DNA from: Apophysomyces variabilis
Lineage: Eukaryota; Mucoromycota; Mucoromycetes; Mucorales; Mucoraceae
NCBI GenBank assembly: GCA_002749535.1
Contig: MZZL01000405.1
Location: 965,762 to 1,029,761 of the forward strand
DNA length: 64,000 bases
Direction of reading: 5' to 3'
This document shows positions 34,903-46,249 of the stretch, in pieces. Position 1 is the first letter of the stretch; the number at the start of each line of letters is the position of its first letter. The notes below the pieces were generated by a model, which saw only the letters and a list, made by a program, of their open reading frames with translations, made no database searches and was not told where the DNA came from. The translations under genes and the position numbers were made by a program.

Positions 34903-37900
34903 GGGAATTGCTACGGACATGCTAACGGGACACTCCAGTACCCCCGATTCTGAGCGCTTTCTAAAATAAGATGACGATGGTTACTATAAACAGGTTGAGG
35001 GTAGTGCGGAAATAGCGGAGTGCTGTAGGTTGAAGTGTCCCATAATGGAGTGTCCGGAAGTGGAGTTTTTTATAAGTGCGACAGCCTCCGCTATCTGTAG
35101 GCATATTGCAATCGATACAGAAGTGTAGGAGATGTCATAAGCTAACGAGAAACCAATAAAATCATATATTAGAAGTGACTCATAGATATTAAAACGTCTA
35201 TTTATATTCTTTAGATCTCCACTCTTTTTATGTTCTTCTTCTTACTAAATAACAATGCTTGATTTATTAAATACAACATGCGGCTCCAAGAAGGAAGTTT
35301 TGGATATCGCTCAACCCAAAGCTGAAAACTTGATATTTGCTGTTGATATGAAACGCAGTAACAACAGAAATGTCTATATCCAGTGTGTCCATGGGGGCAA
35401 TTACCGAAACACACATCGATTGTCTAGTGAGGATCGTCAGCGGGCGAAAACGACAAAATAAACAGACTGTGGATGGTTTCTACGCGCTTCTGTGAAAGCA
35501 GGAAGCAAAAAGTGGGCAATTCTCCATGTTTCACGTTTAAGCGAGCATAATCGTCCGCTCGATGCTGATTCTATGCTCTATCATCAGCACCGCACCCCAG
35601 CAATGAAGTCTATTGAGCGCATGATATCCATGACGAACAATAAAAACAAGTCGGCAAAATACACGAGGAAAGGAGGGATGATGCTGAACAACACGTAGTC
35701 ACAAGAAAAGATTTGTACAATCTTGTGCAATTGCTGCGTGATCAACGTAAAAGCGATTTCCTTGTTTTCATGGGATTTTTGCAAGCTAAAAACTACAAAA
35801 TTGCAACAAAGATCAACGATAACAAGCAGCTAGATATACTTTTCTTCAATCATGAGGCAGCAATCCAGAAAGCCCGTTCTTTTCCTGAAGTTGTTGTGAT
35901 CGACGCAACATATAGCACGAATGTTAACAAACTACCATTAATTAACATTATTAGTGTCAGCAATCTAGGCAATATTCGGTTGCGTAACGTCTTGATCGGA
36001 TCTGCCTTTGTCGTCAACGAAAAGCGCGAAACATACGAGTGGCTTCTGTCAACCATGCGATCTCTTATCTGGCCCCAAGGTCAAGTTGGATTATTTATCA
36101 CTGACAACGATAAGGCTTTAGTTGGAGCTGTCGAAAGTATATTCTCACAGTCAGTAAATATTCCTTGTAGCTGACACATTTCGCAGCACTTAAAATCAAG
36201 GATGGGTGGTTGTTTTGAGATAAATAGCGAAGATTACACCGAGGCGGAAAAAGTAATCGAAAGGCTTGTATATAACCGCAACAAGGCAGCGTTTGATGAG
36301 GCTGAGGCCGAATATCATGAATTAGCCGGGAAAGCAGCAAGTGCCTATGCAAACAGTAAAACTAAAAAGAAAACGAATCGCAAACGGAGCAGAACGGACA
36401 AGGTGAAAAGAAGACGAAGAAAGCAGCAGAAAAGGCAACTGCTGATAGGATGAAGACAAGAATCCTTGACTATTTTGATAAGTACGTAATACAGAAAATA
36501 CAACTGCAAACGCGTTGTTAATTATGTCTATAACAGCTTTTAAAAACACCTTAGAATGCGGAGAAAAGTGGCCAGGATTCCACGCAGGGCACCACTACTC
36601 TCTTGGTGTGCGTACCACCCAACGAGTTGAGGCTACTCATTGGCATATTAAGGACGCAATGCAAACAACTGGAAGCTTGATGCGAACTGTCAACTCCATT
36701 GATGATGTCATTAGAAGAACAGGAAGTTCGTTTCTCTCGGAAATACTACATGGAAAACACAAGCTACTGACATTAATCAATAATTAGATGAAAGTGGAAA
36801 AGCAAAACTTCTGTAGTGAGCTATACAAACGGCCAATTTTTGACAATAATGAGCACACTGCTATGGCAGAACTCTTTGGCAAAATGTCCTTTTTGCCATT
36901 AACATGGTTCGAAAAGAGCTAAAATGAGCCTGGGAAAATGCAGGAAGTGCCATAGCAGAAAGAAGAACAGCTGTAACTGCAAGGCAAAGGTTAATTACAA
37001 GCTCCTCTTCCAGCACATGTTAGCTCTTATCGGAAACGGTACGATTGACATTCACTCGATCCCTCAGCGTTGGTACCTTAATTATGCGGAAGGTAGCTAT
37101 TTAAAGCTATAAATGGCTTTATTACGATTAACTTATACGCCACAATACCATGTAGATTATTTTCCTGCAAATACATCAACCATTGCCGGGGAAATTCAAC
37201 AAAACACGTTAACTCTATTGCAACATATACAAAACGCAGTTGAGAACGCGGAACACAATTTCAAGAAGATGGAAATAACAGAAACCATCAATAATGCGCT
37301 CGATTCCTTAATATAAGTATCCTTAGAAGACGTGAAACTTCCTCACATAACAAGAAAGAAAGGACGCCCAGAAACAACCAGTGGGAAGATAATCGAGACT
37401 GGTTTTGAAACTGAGGAGAAACAAATTCGCAAAGATTCTCAAAAGGACAATACCAGGTTTGACAGAATGTATGAAGATAACTTTATTGACAGCAATGTCT
37501 ATATTCTGCCTGGAAAGCGAGATCGTGAAGACAAATTTCTTAAGAGCATGAAAACAAAAGGTATGTAATGTAAAATAGGTGCTACGCAGACTAATTTAGT
37601 TTTAGAGCCAAGCGTACTCTCAATGACACCGCTGACTTCCATATCATTTCTGGTATATCACGAAGCAGCTGTACGAGTGCAATTGACGTCAAAGCTGACG
37701 GATGGTGTGGCTTTCGTGTGCTTGCACATGTTTTCAAAGACGACGAGAACAAGTTTCTGCAGGTTAAACAGGATATGCTTAGCTGCTTGGCTGAAAATGC
37801 GGATATTTATCGCGACTATTTTCCCTCAATTGGTCCAGTTAAAAAGCTACAGGAGTTCATTAGCCACGGAATTGACATTTCTTTGTCAGCGAATGGTCAA

Positions 37901-38598
37901 CATTTTCCCTGCAAAAATTCGGAGTATTAGTCTACTGCTTCTGAATATGTTCAACTAGTATCAAACACATATCGCGTTCCTATCGCTGTTTATTCTGACG
38001 ACGAGACAACTGATACAGATGGCAATTTGGTATACGCGCCGTTACTTTATCTCCCTGTGCGTGGGCCACTACCCTGCCAAAAACCACTCCCAGTTGTTTT
38101 GCACCATGTCAACTGAAATCACTGGATAATACTAAACATGAAACGCGGTACCAAAATGAAGTGACCGCCCATAGAAAGATACATCAAACAGACGTGCTCT
38201 AAGTTAGGCTATAGGCATAATATCCGAAAAACTATATAAAAATATCTTGATATTGAAAAGGATGCCGATTCTGTTATCGTTATTAACTAGCTATATACAA
38301 CTTTATTTGCTATATTACAAAATCCTTTTATCAGCTAAAATACTAATTTACATGTCTAATAGTTTGTTATAAGCAGCTCCTCTTTTTCTTTAGCTACTGT
38401 CAGAATTGTTTTCATGTTCATTCATCTTAATAGCTTATCATTGCTAATATTTGCTATATGGACAAATTTCATTTACAGGACTCCACTATTTCCTTACTAC
38501 ACTCCACCTGTTTATAGTAACAATCGTCACTTTATTTTAGAAAACCTCAGAATTGGGGACACTGTAAGAGTCCCGTTGGAGTGTCCGTAGTAATTCCC
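34903..38598 (+). mobile_element. Mutator-like DNA transposon 1 (MULE-OTU), degenerate
   Basis: A 3696-bp element. The terminal inverted repeats are about 120 bp (34903-35025 against 38598-38477), roughly 80% identical, starting GGGAATTGCTACGGACA and GGGAATTACTACGGACA. It is flanked by an imperfect 9-bp target duplication. It encodes a decayed MULE transposase followed by an OTU-like domain. It shares its first bases, GGGAATTnCTACG, and its gene order with element 2, which begins 257 bp further on. Confidence 0.88.
35255..38170 (+). pseudogene. Broken MULE transposase with C-terminal OTU domain (element 1)
   Basis: Pieces in order: an N-terminal block (35255-35697) with an internal TAA at 35459; the DDE core (35713-36174) with VVVIDATYSTN and LFITDNDKAL, then a TGA where a Trp is expected in the SWH motif; a helical part (36180-36790, ARTTQ-like block as VRTTQRVEATHWHIKDA); a SWIM-like zinc finger (CNCKAKVNYKLLFQHML) that has lost its third Cys; and an OTU-type cysteine-protease region (37660-38120) with ADGWCGFR (Asp-Gly-x-Cys) and a late NHW. 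At least four stops or frame breaks mean it cannot make a full protein. Confidence 0.85.
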
Positions 38599-38607
38599 GT
38601 TCTTGAC
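38599..38607. repeat. Right target-site duplication of MULE element 1
   Basis: GTTCTTGAC, matching 34894-34902 at eight of nine positions. Confidence 0.75.
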
Positions 38608-38846
38608 AAGCTTTTGATCTGGAAGTTGCAGTCACATCAATGGCTAAACCTTGCTTAAGATGGCAACACAGTAAGTAGTTGTTCCAGCAATGTCAACGCC
38701 ACTTGAATTCTGCTTCTCAGCATCATGGCTCTAATTTCCATGCACAAGCAATCAAGAGACACTCATCTTATAAAGCAGTTAGTGCTTTTTAAAATGTTGA
38801 ACATTGTTTTGTTTCAAATAAACTACATCCATTTCATAATAGACTA

Positions 38847-38855
38847 ATTCGTCTA
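38847..38855. repeat. Left target-site duplication of MULE element 2
   Basis: ATTCGTCTA, repeated exactly after the right end of the element (43080-43088). Confidence 0.9.
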
Positions 38856-39436
38856 GGGAATTACTACGCGCACTAAAAGTTGGTGACCTCGCGCACTAAA
38901 AGTTTGGGTCACTTTAGTAGCTTCCCTTTTCATACGGCGTCAACCAATCATCGCCGCAAGCTTCTCTAAGGCAATGCCAGCTTTTTAGTGCACGAGCTGG
39001 CCTTCACTCGCCATACATGACGCGTCACACTTTAGTGCGCGAGATGACTATACGCTTCAAGTCAGCTTTTAGTGGGCGAGAGAAATAATATGCTTCATAT
39101 GAATTTTTAGCGTGCAGGGTGCATAATCCATTATATATGTTTTTAGTGCGTGAGATCAACAGTATATCTCGTGGCAATGTTTAGTATACAGTATAAGTAA
39201 CTTTGAATAAGGTGAAAAGTTTTATTCTACATAGTGGACAATGCACTTTTTCTAAAGTTTATCACGCAGCCTACTATTAGCTGTATTAAACACTAAAACT
39301 TTTTATTGCGTCAAGTGACTGATGATTACGGTTCCTGAAAAAATTTGCATAAATAGATGGCAAAAAGATAACCTTTGAATTACTGCTTTTTCCTCATTTA
39401 ATAGCATCCTACTCTAAACAAGCTCTATTTGAACTC

Positions 39437-42400
39437 ATGGATAAGATCATCAACCAGAAGTATCCCACCCGCGCTGATCTTTATAGCGCAATCCGTGATC
39501 AGGCAATCAATGTAGATGGATTCGACATCACCATCAAAAGAAGCGGAACCATTAAGGGCAGTGGCACCCAGTTCTGCTACTTTCAGTGCATCCATGGCGG
39601 TCAACATAGGGGCCATCGGGCCAAGTCTGGAAAAGCTACAGATGATAATGTTGAACCTACTGAGAAGGACGCAGCTGTAGTTGAAGAGGATATGCCAAGC
39701 AACCGATACGTTTGCATTAATGGAGTAACAAAACGTAAACCAAGGCGTACTACAAAGAAAATTGGTTGCTCCTGGGTCATTTATGCCTCGTATACTAATA
39801 AAGAAGGTGCTTGGACCGTTAAGCGTGAGAGATCCAAGATCGACTCTCACACTCACGAGCTGTCAAGAGAAAAGATCCTCTATCATAATGCCCGTAAACT
39901 TGATGGAGAGACACAGGTCAAGGTCGCTGAACTCACGGAAGCAGGTGTCAGGCCATCCCAGATTGTTCGCGTCAGCAAAGACCTTGATGAAAAGCCAATT
40001 ATGGTGGCTAAAGACATCTACAACTTCAAGCAAAAATTTTCCCAGTACAATTCGCAGAACCAAGTTCGAGAAGTGTATGACTTTCTTTGTGCCCACGGTT
40101 ACTCTGTCTGGGAATTTCGTGATGAGGATACCATTAAATCCTTGTTCATAACTCATCCTGGGGCTGTGGAACGTGCTCGTCGCTTCCGTGAAGTTGTGAT
40201 AATTGATGCTACATACAAGACGAACATCAACAAAATGCCGCTCGTTAATATCTTTGGTATCGACAATCTGATGTCAGAATACGGTAAATCTGTTCCTCGT
40301 GGATTTTTCGTCGCATCCGTGCTCGTTTCTGATGAGAAACTACTCTCATATAAATGGATTTTGGAGAATTTAAAGACGGAAGTGTTTGGCGTGGATGTGT
40401 CCCCCGGTCTCTTCGTAACTGATGATGACAAAGCACTTGGCAGCGTGTTATCTGCCGTATTCCCTGATGTGCCTCATTTGCTGTGTGCTTGGCATATAAT
40501 GAATAACTTCAAGACACATGCGGCAGGGTGCTTTTAGCCAGAAACAGAAGAGCATGAAGATTTTTTCAAAGGTGCTGTTGCAGGCAAATCTGGTCCCGTA
40601 ATGAGATAAAATTTACTGATGCAGAAGCAAAATACCGAAACATGGCAAAAGAGACCGATAAGTCAGAAGAGCTTCACAGCTACCTTGACGGGTATTTATT
40701 ACGTTATGCTTCTTTTAGTTATACTTATATTGCTTGTATTCTTTTAGGCTACTTTCATATAAAGAGAAATGGTGTGGTCCATGGGCAAAAAAACACGTTC
40801 ATTTGGGCGCTCGCACGACTCAGTGGATCGAAGGTGCTCATTGGAGTATCAAGCAGATACTTCAGACACCAGGACGTATAATAAAGCTGATCAAGGCCAT
40901 GCATAGTTGGTTGACCAAAAATGTAAGCGCATTATACAACACAGTTCCATGTTGATATTGATACTTTTAATCATAATAGGATATCAGTAGTCAATTTGAA
41001 TACAACAAGGAATCATTGACGCGTCTGGTGATCAATGACAATCAGGCTACTGATCAATTGATGATCAATGCCTTGAGCAAGATGCATGAGGCTAAAGTAT
41101 GCCATTACGCCATGACCCGCATCAAAAAAGAGCTCTACCGAGCATGGGATATGGAAGATAGCGAAAAAACTGAGCAATGCCAATGTGCTACCAAAATCAA
41201 CTATGGCTTGCCATGCCGCCATATACTTTCAAATGACAAAACAGAAGTCTTAAGCCCATCAATTGTTGGTAGACGGTGGTTACTTCAAATCACAGATGGT
41301 CAGTATTTCCATATCAATTATTTTCTATGACCGTTTGAAGTAGAATTGCATGCAGTAGATGCTAACGACAGTTTTTAGAGGATTATGTCACTCTTCCTAC
41401 CGCTAAAAGCTATGAGTCGCATGTGGACGTTGAATTGTCGAAGGCTATAAATGCGTTGATTGATGGATATAGAAACTGCGAAACTACACAACAACGTGTC
41501 GATCTGATGCGGGAAATTACCACTGTTGCAGAAAACTTTTCCCCCGTGGCAATTGATGATATAAGCTTTCCGACCGATATAAAAACCAGAAATCGGCCAA
41601 AGCAAACTAAAAGTTCACGTTTGCCGTCAGCATTTGAACTTGCAGAAGAAAAAGAAAAGGCGAAAGAACTACAGAAGAAACGAGAAGAATGCAACAAGGC
41701 TAAAGAATCTGTTGAGGTAGTCTTGGATGACAAAAAGAAGCGGTCGAAGATGGAAGAGTACGAGGTAGAGATGCTCTGCCCAGCCAAGAAACAGAGATAT
41801 GGGGATGCTACTGTGAAGTATGTAAAAAAGTGCTACAGACTATATATTTGTAATCCAATTTCTTACTAAACCCCGTATATAGCAACGTACACCCAGACAT
41901 CCCTGCACATGTAGTAGTCAAGTCGGTTGCTATAGTGGGTGATGGTTGTGGCTTCCGGTCTTTGGCTTATCAGCTTTATGGAAATGAAGATCAGTACTTA
42001 ACCGTCAAACGAGCGATGCTTAGCCACCTTTCTTCCCATTCAGAGCTGTATAAAAAGCACGTGTGCTTTAACTCTGATGAGTTGTATAGCTCAATGAGAA
42101 AAAGGATGGAATATGGAACTACATCAGAGACGGAGCAACATGCTATGTCACCATGTCCACTTACCTACTGGCTTGATGGCGGAACGGATTTACAGCTCGC
42201 TGCTGACACCTTTGCCACTCCTGTTGCCTTTTATTCCTCCCGGGGGGTAGTAGAGCATAGCTCGATGCTATATCTGCCGTTTAGGCAGCCGTTAAAAGAA
42301 AACCCGCAACCAAGACCATTAATCATGCATTATCGCAACAATATTCACTGGGATACCATTATGGTCAAACCCAGTATAAAGATCGAATGGCCTCCCGTGA

Positions 42401-42525
42401 TGTCGGGACACGCAAAGGTGTGGCAAGATCTGCAACTCCCTATGGCCTCTTACAAAACCATATGGAGATATCTGCACATAAAAAAACAAGCTGTCAAAAT
42501 TGAATATCATCCTGATATATTGTAG
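39437..42525 (+). pseudogene. MULE transposase-OTU fusion gene with internal stop (element 2)
   Basis: First block 39437-40537 (366 codons): an N-terminal DNA-binding-like region (CYFQCIHGGQHRGH, KKIGCSWVIYAS, DSHTHELS) and the MULE core (VVIIDATYKTNINKMPLVN, LFVTDDDKALG, HLLCAWHIMNNF). It ends at a TAG where homologous frame continues (PETEEHEDFFKGA), then a frame change at about 40600. Further blocks: 40600-40692, 40749-40920 (GARTTQWIEGAHWSIKQ), 40990-41301 with a SWIM finger (CQCATKINYGLPCRHIL), 41380-41818, and 41882-42525 with an OTU cysteine-protease domain: VGDGCGFRSLAYQLYG (Asp-Gly-x-Cys) and IHWDTIMV (His). Several gaps behave as GT-AG introns (for example 40693-40748 and 41302-41379). 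The stop and frame change make it a recent pseudogene unless the assembly is wrong. Confidence 0.85.
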
Positions 42526-42785
42526 TTCGCTAGCACTTTTTCTCTTTTATTATATTCAATTTTTTATTTCTATGTCATCTTTTTACCATTATTAGCTGGT
42601 TAGATTTTTTGTAATTGACATATTTAGATGATCAAAATTCCAAGTAGTTCCGTTTTTTCCTCCTTGAAGCTTTTGTAACAATGTTTAATTCATTGTTGCT
42701 CTAATTCAACTCGTGTCAAATAACGTTAAAACTTTCCTTAATAATATAAATGAGCTTTCTTTATAAGTTAGCTAGACTATCCCGC

Positions 42786-42900
42786 GCACTAAAAGTTAAC
42801 ATGAAGTGTATGGTCATCTTGTGCACTAAAAGTTAACGTGAAGTATACGGTCATCTCGCGCACTAAAAGCTGACACGAAGTATATGGCCATCTCGCGCAC
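42786..42900 (+). repeat. Subterminal 37-bp tandem repeats of MULE element 2
   Basis: Units start CACTAAAAGTTAAC / CACTAAAAGTTAAC / CACTAAAAGCTGAC / CACTAAAGTGTGAC and end TGGTCATCT(C/T)G(C/T)G. Subterminal repeats of this kind often bind the transposase; that role is inferred. Confidence 0.8.
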
Positions 42901-43079
42901 TAAAGTGTGACGCGTCATGTATGGCGAGTGAAGGCCAGCCCGTGCACTAAAAAGCTGGCATTGCCTTAGAGAAGCTTGCGGCGATGATTGGTTGACGCCG
43001 TATGAAAAGGGAAGCTACTAAAGTGACCCAAACTTTTAGTGCGCGAGGTCACCAACTTTTAGTGCGCGTAGTAATTCCC

Positions 43080-43088
43080 ATTCGTCTA
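43080..43088. repeat. Right target-site duplication of MULE element 2
   Basis: ATTCGTCTA, identical to 38847-38855. Confidence 0.9.
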
Positions 43089-43620
43089 AGTAAGAGGTCA
43101 CTTCCGCTGTGCATTTTGTCGTATCGCTGATGTCGTTATTGCCCGTTAATGTTAAGCGGTATAACATTAATGCTCGCTTATATAGATGATACGACTCGAA
43201 TACAACACTTGGGAGCCTTCATTAGGGTACTAAGCGAATCTCTTGGTATATAATGGAACCTCTTACGCAACATCAACTAGAGATCTCAGGCGACTCTGGA
43301 AAAATCAAGGTTTAAAAGGGCTTAGTACAGATGCATTATGCATGCCAGAGATTTTCCAAACTTGATAACAAAATCTTTCCCAAACGAAACAATGCGACGA
43401 GAGTTCAGTCACAGTTTACGTCGAACTTGTCACATGAAGTATATTCTGTTGCAAACATTCGGATAAAAAAGTCTCATAGGTCGTATGAGTCGTACAAGTC
43501 GTATAATTGCGAGCAAATCATGCAGACTTTGCATAGCTCTTGTAAATTAAAGCCTTGCAAATCCCGCAAACTCTCATAATATGCGACGTGCAGCTTTACT
43601 GCGATCTGTGCAGTGCTAGA
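43089..43620. other. Region upstream of secreted-protein copy 3
   Basis: About 0.5 kb between the MULE end and the copy 3 promoter, with short direct words (AGTCGTA repeated near 43479-43504). No gene is visible. Confidence 0.4.
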
Positions 43621-43634
43621 ATCAAACAAGCGTT

Positions 43635-43641
43635 TATAAAA
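43635..43641 (+). promoter_or_regulatory. TATA box of secreted-protein gene copy 3
   Basis: TATAAAA, 37-43 bp before the ATG at 43678; the GAATCAAACAA block upstream is shared with copy 1. Confidence 0.6.
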
Positions 43642-43677
43642 GGCGCTAACGAGAAGAGAGGTTTTCCTTCAACAACC

Positions 43678-44115
43678 ATGAAATTCACATCTTTCCTCTC
43701 TGCTGTCTTGGTCTTTGCTCTCTCTGCCGCTAACGCGGAAAAGGAACCGGCCATTCTCCAATTCTTTCCAGCTCCTCGCATATCACTGCCAGAGTACAGA
43801 ATTCACGCCAGCTTGCTTTCGAGTCGCACTAGCTATGAGATTATCTTGAGAACCAAGGAACCAAACTGGCTCGCCTCTTATCCCGAGAGAACACGCGGCG
43901 TGGTTGAATACGATCAGCTTCCAAGTGGTCAATATCGTGCGATTATCAACGATAATGATGACAAGGGTGGTGGCAAGACTTTCAGGATCGATCTAGTCAA
44001 ATCTGGAGGAGAGTTCCACTACGAAGGAACAAGCGTAACAGATGAACAGGTCAAAGATCTGCCAGCTGATGGATATGTCCGCCCCATCGAAGATGATGAT
44101 GATGACTTCCGTTAA
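43678..44115 (+). CDS. Small secreted protein of unknown family, copy 3 (short form)
   Basis: Intronless 145-residue protein with the same signal peptide (MKFTSFLSAVLVFALSAANA). It differs from copy 1 at about a dozen positions (ISLPEYRIHASLLSSRTSY, VVEYDQLPSGQY, KSGGEF). It keeps the acidic run EDDDDDFR and then stops at TAA, where copy 1 has TAC and continues with an Arg/Tyr-rich tail. Changes are conservative and the frame is intact, so it is probably functional. It lies between MULE element 2 and a LINE fragment. Confidence 0.82.
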   Translation: MKFTSFLSAVLVFALSAANAEKEPAILQFFPAPRISLPEYRIHASLLSSRTSYEIILRTKEPNWLASYPERTRGVVEYDQLPSGQYRAIINDNDDKGGGKTFRIDLVKSGGEFHYEGTSVTDEQVKDLPADGYVRPIEDDDDDFR

Positions 44116-45093
44116 GGCCACTCAATTCCATCATAACCAAAACCATGCTTTTGCAAAGAGTACATGACTACTGTCTGCACTATGCGCAAAGTGATAATCT
44201 AAGCATAGTTATTGACGATTGTATCTTAGCAAAACGTGTAATAAACCCTGTTTGTATCCAAATATGTACTTCTGCATGTTTGGGTTATGATAGCCTATGC
44301 ATCAATGTAATGCATGGTTGCCGCACGATTTCATTTCGTTCGAGGAAAAGATACAAGAAATATTTCATTGACCACTTCGTGGCATCAAACACCATACTCG
44401 TGAAGAAATTCAAACCTATTTTAGATGAGTAGTACTTTTCCTTTGGGTTCCTGTGTGGCTACGAGTATCCAATGTGGATATGGCTTAACTGTATACAAAT
44501 TGTTTGACACATTGATAAAGTACCCCTTATAGCCAGTGTGGCAGAAATCTGGTTCTGAAGGTTTAATGCATCACTATGACAGATACCAGTGATGACCCGA
44601 GTACGTCATGTTATTCTAAAAGCGTCTTGTTCCTTGCTTCTCGTTTGTCAACACAGATAATTGTCACGGACAAATGTATCATAGATGTTCAAGTAATTTC
44701 ACGTAAAGAAACCTTGCAAGAATCTCTGACCTCCGGACATTAGCCATGGTATTTTCGCAGACGTCTTTGTAACTCCTGCTAGAAGTGGCCTGAATTGGTG
44801 ATATTTCTTGGTCAAGTTTTGTTTGCGTTCCATAAAGATATGTTTCAATATGTACCAAGCTTTTGCAAGAAAGTAGCGTGCTCAACAACTGCAATAGAAA
44901 GCATTTGCGACAATTTTCTCTGGAAGAATGTTATCTTTACATCACTACGGATGAAACTTTGAATTTATTTAACGACGAAATTGAGCGCTGTCTCTTGCAA
45001 TATAATATGTCCGCTCTCGTCCGATCCATCAAGAAGAGAGATATGAAAAAAACCTGTCACGGCACCAGGAAAAAAAGGTAGAAGGGGAAATGT

Positions 45094-46170
45094 TTACGGG
45101 AACAAAAGGGGAAGGAGTTCAGAGAGATCTATGGGAAATATGGAAGAATTTATTGTAGAAAGAAGCGTAGTGTTGAGAGCGACGAAAAGAGAAAGAAGCA
45201 ATAAAAAATAAAACAAAATCTTAAAGGGTCTAAACGGCAGTGGATGTATTCTGTGGAGGGAGGGAGTTTGAAGAGCATAACCAGGCAAGAAAGTCCTGGT
45301 GCGGAAGTAGAGGTCTATCACCGGAAGAAGAGAAATCGCCATCGGGATGTGTAAGAATGTCCAGTTCCGATAGGAGCATATCCAGTTTGGGCCAAAGTTA
45401 TTTCCAATACCGTTGTTGGGAGGCTTTGCGTGGCGGGGTCTGTTTAATGCTTCCGAGATAGGATCGGCAATAGTGGGCCGAATTACCAGACGTTGATGGG
45501 CATTGAGGCATAGGATTGCATGGTTACGACAAGTGTATCCTATGTGGCATCGGGGACAAGGAAGAAGTTGGCCACCAGGCATCCAACCCAGAGGCCAGCG
45601 TATACAGCGGCTACGTTGGGTGCGTGTCATGGGTATCCACATGATTAGATCCACTTCCAGTGAATCGCGGCATCCTGATAGAAGCTTGAAATTTGGGCCT
45701 TCACGGCGGGACAAAAGAATATCTATGTGGTACTGACGGATAGTCGATTGGAGAGTTGCGCGCTGAGTTTGGCCAGGAGGTGAGGTATTTGGAGCCAAAT
45801 GGTATTGGATTGCAATCTCCACCAGTGAGAGTGAGAGTCATGTTGAAGCTGAGGAAGAAGTGCGGTGAGGACAGCATCGGATGGTAGGTTACGGGCTCGT
45901 GGGAGATACTTAGCTTGAAGTATTTCCACTCTTTCTGACATGGAAGGCAAGTTGGCAAGGTGTTTCATGACCTGTGTTGAGGTTCGCTTGTATGCACCAT
46001 AGATCATACGGAGGCAGGTGTCTTGAGCGCGTTCTAGTGTTTGCAGTTGCGTTTTATTGAACGTATAATAGCTAGCCCATATTCGAGTTGGGGTCGTACG
46101 AACTGTCTGTAGAAACGAGTGGCGATAAGTCGATCAAAGCCGGATGGGCTCAGTCCAATGGCGTTCATGA
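45094..46170 (-). mobile_element. 5'-truncated LINE (non-LTR retrotransposon) fragment
   Basis: Minus-strand remnant of the C-terminal part of a LINE reverse-transcriptase protein. Reading from 46170 down: SPSGFDRLIATRFYRQFVRPQLEYG, a frameshift near 46045, LERAQDTCLRMIYGAYKRTS, a frameshift near 45730, and a cysteine-rich end CPRCHIGYTCRNHAILCLNAH. The reverse-transcriptase catalytic domain and everything upstream are absent, as in typical 5'-truncated insertions. An AATAAA lies near the left end on the minus strand. It cannot move by itself. Confidence 0.7.
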
Positions 46171-46249
46171 TCCTATAGTGTTAGTTGCTTTGGAGGCATT
46201 TTGCTCTAGTAGTAGTTTACGATCTAAAGATCCCTTGGGTTTACATCAC

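Larger units (their letters stand above)
38856..43079 (+). mobile_element. Mutator-like DNA transposon 2 (MULE-OTU), recent insertion
   Basis: A 4224-bp element with near-identical terminal inverted repeats of about 200 bp (38856-39060 and 43079-42875), starting GGGAATTACTACGCGCACTA, and a perfect 9-bp target duplication (ATTCGTCTA). Just inside the right repeat, a 37-bp unit beginning CACTAAAAG is repeated about four times (42786-42900); the same CACTAAAAG word recurs in the left end. It encodes a transposase-OTU gene on the plus strand. Confidence 0.93.
43622..44945 (+). repeat. Third copy of the duplicated secreted-protein segment
   Basis: Homologous to about 27118-28445 in the same orientation: promoter, gene and about 0.8 kb of 3' flank (for example ACTTCTGCATGTT, CATCAATGTAATGCATGG and AATTGTCACGGACAAA occur in both). 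Homology is lost after about 44945, close to the LINE fragment. Confidence 0.8.

Noticed and set aside
42786..42900. CRISPR-like reading of the 37-bp direct repeats
   Set aside because: Units are contiguous with no spacers, and they lie inside the inverted-repeat end of a eukaryotic DNA transposon.
44863..45081. Frame of 72 codons downstream of secreted-protein copy 3
   Set aside because: It overlaps the duplicated 3' flank, and the matching flank of copy 1 is not open, so it is not conserved as coding.
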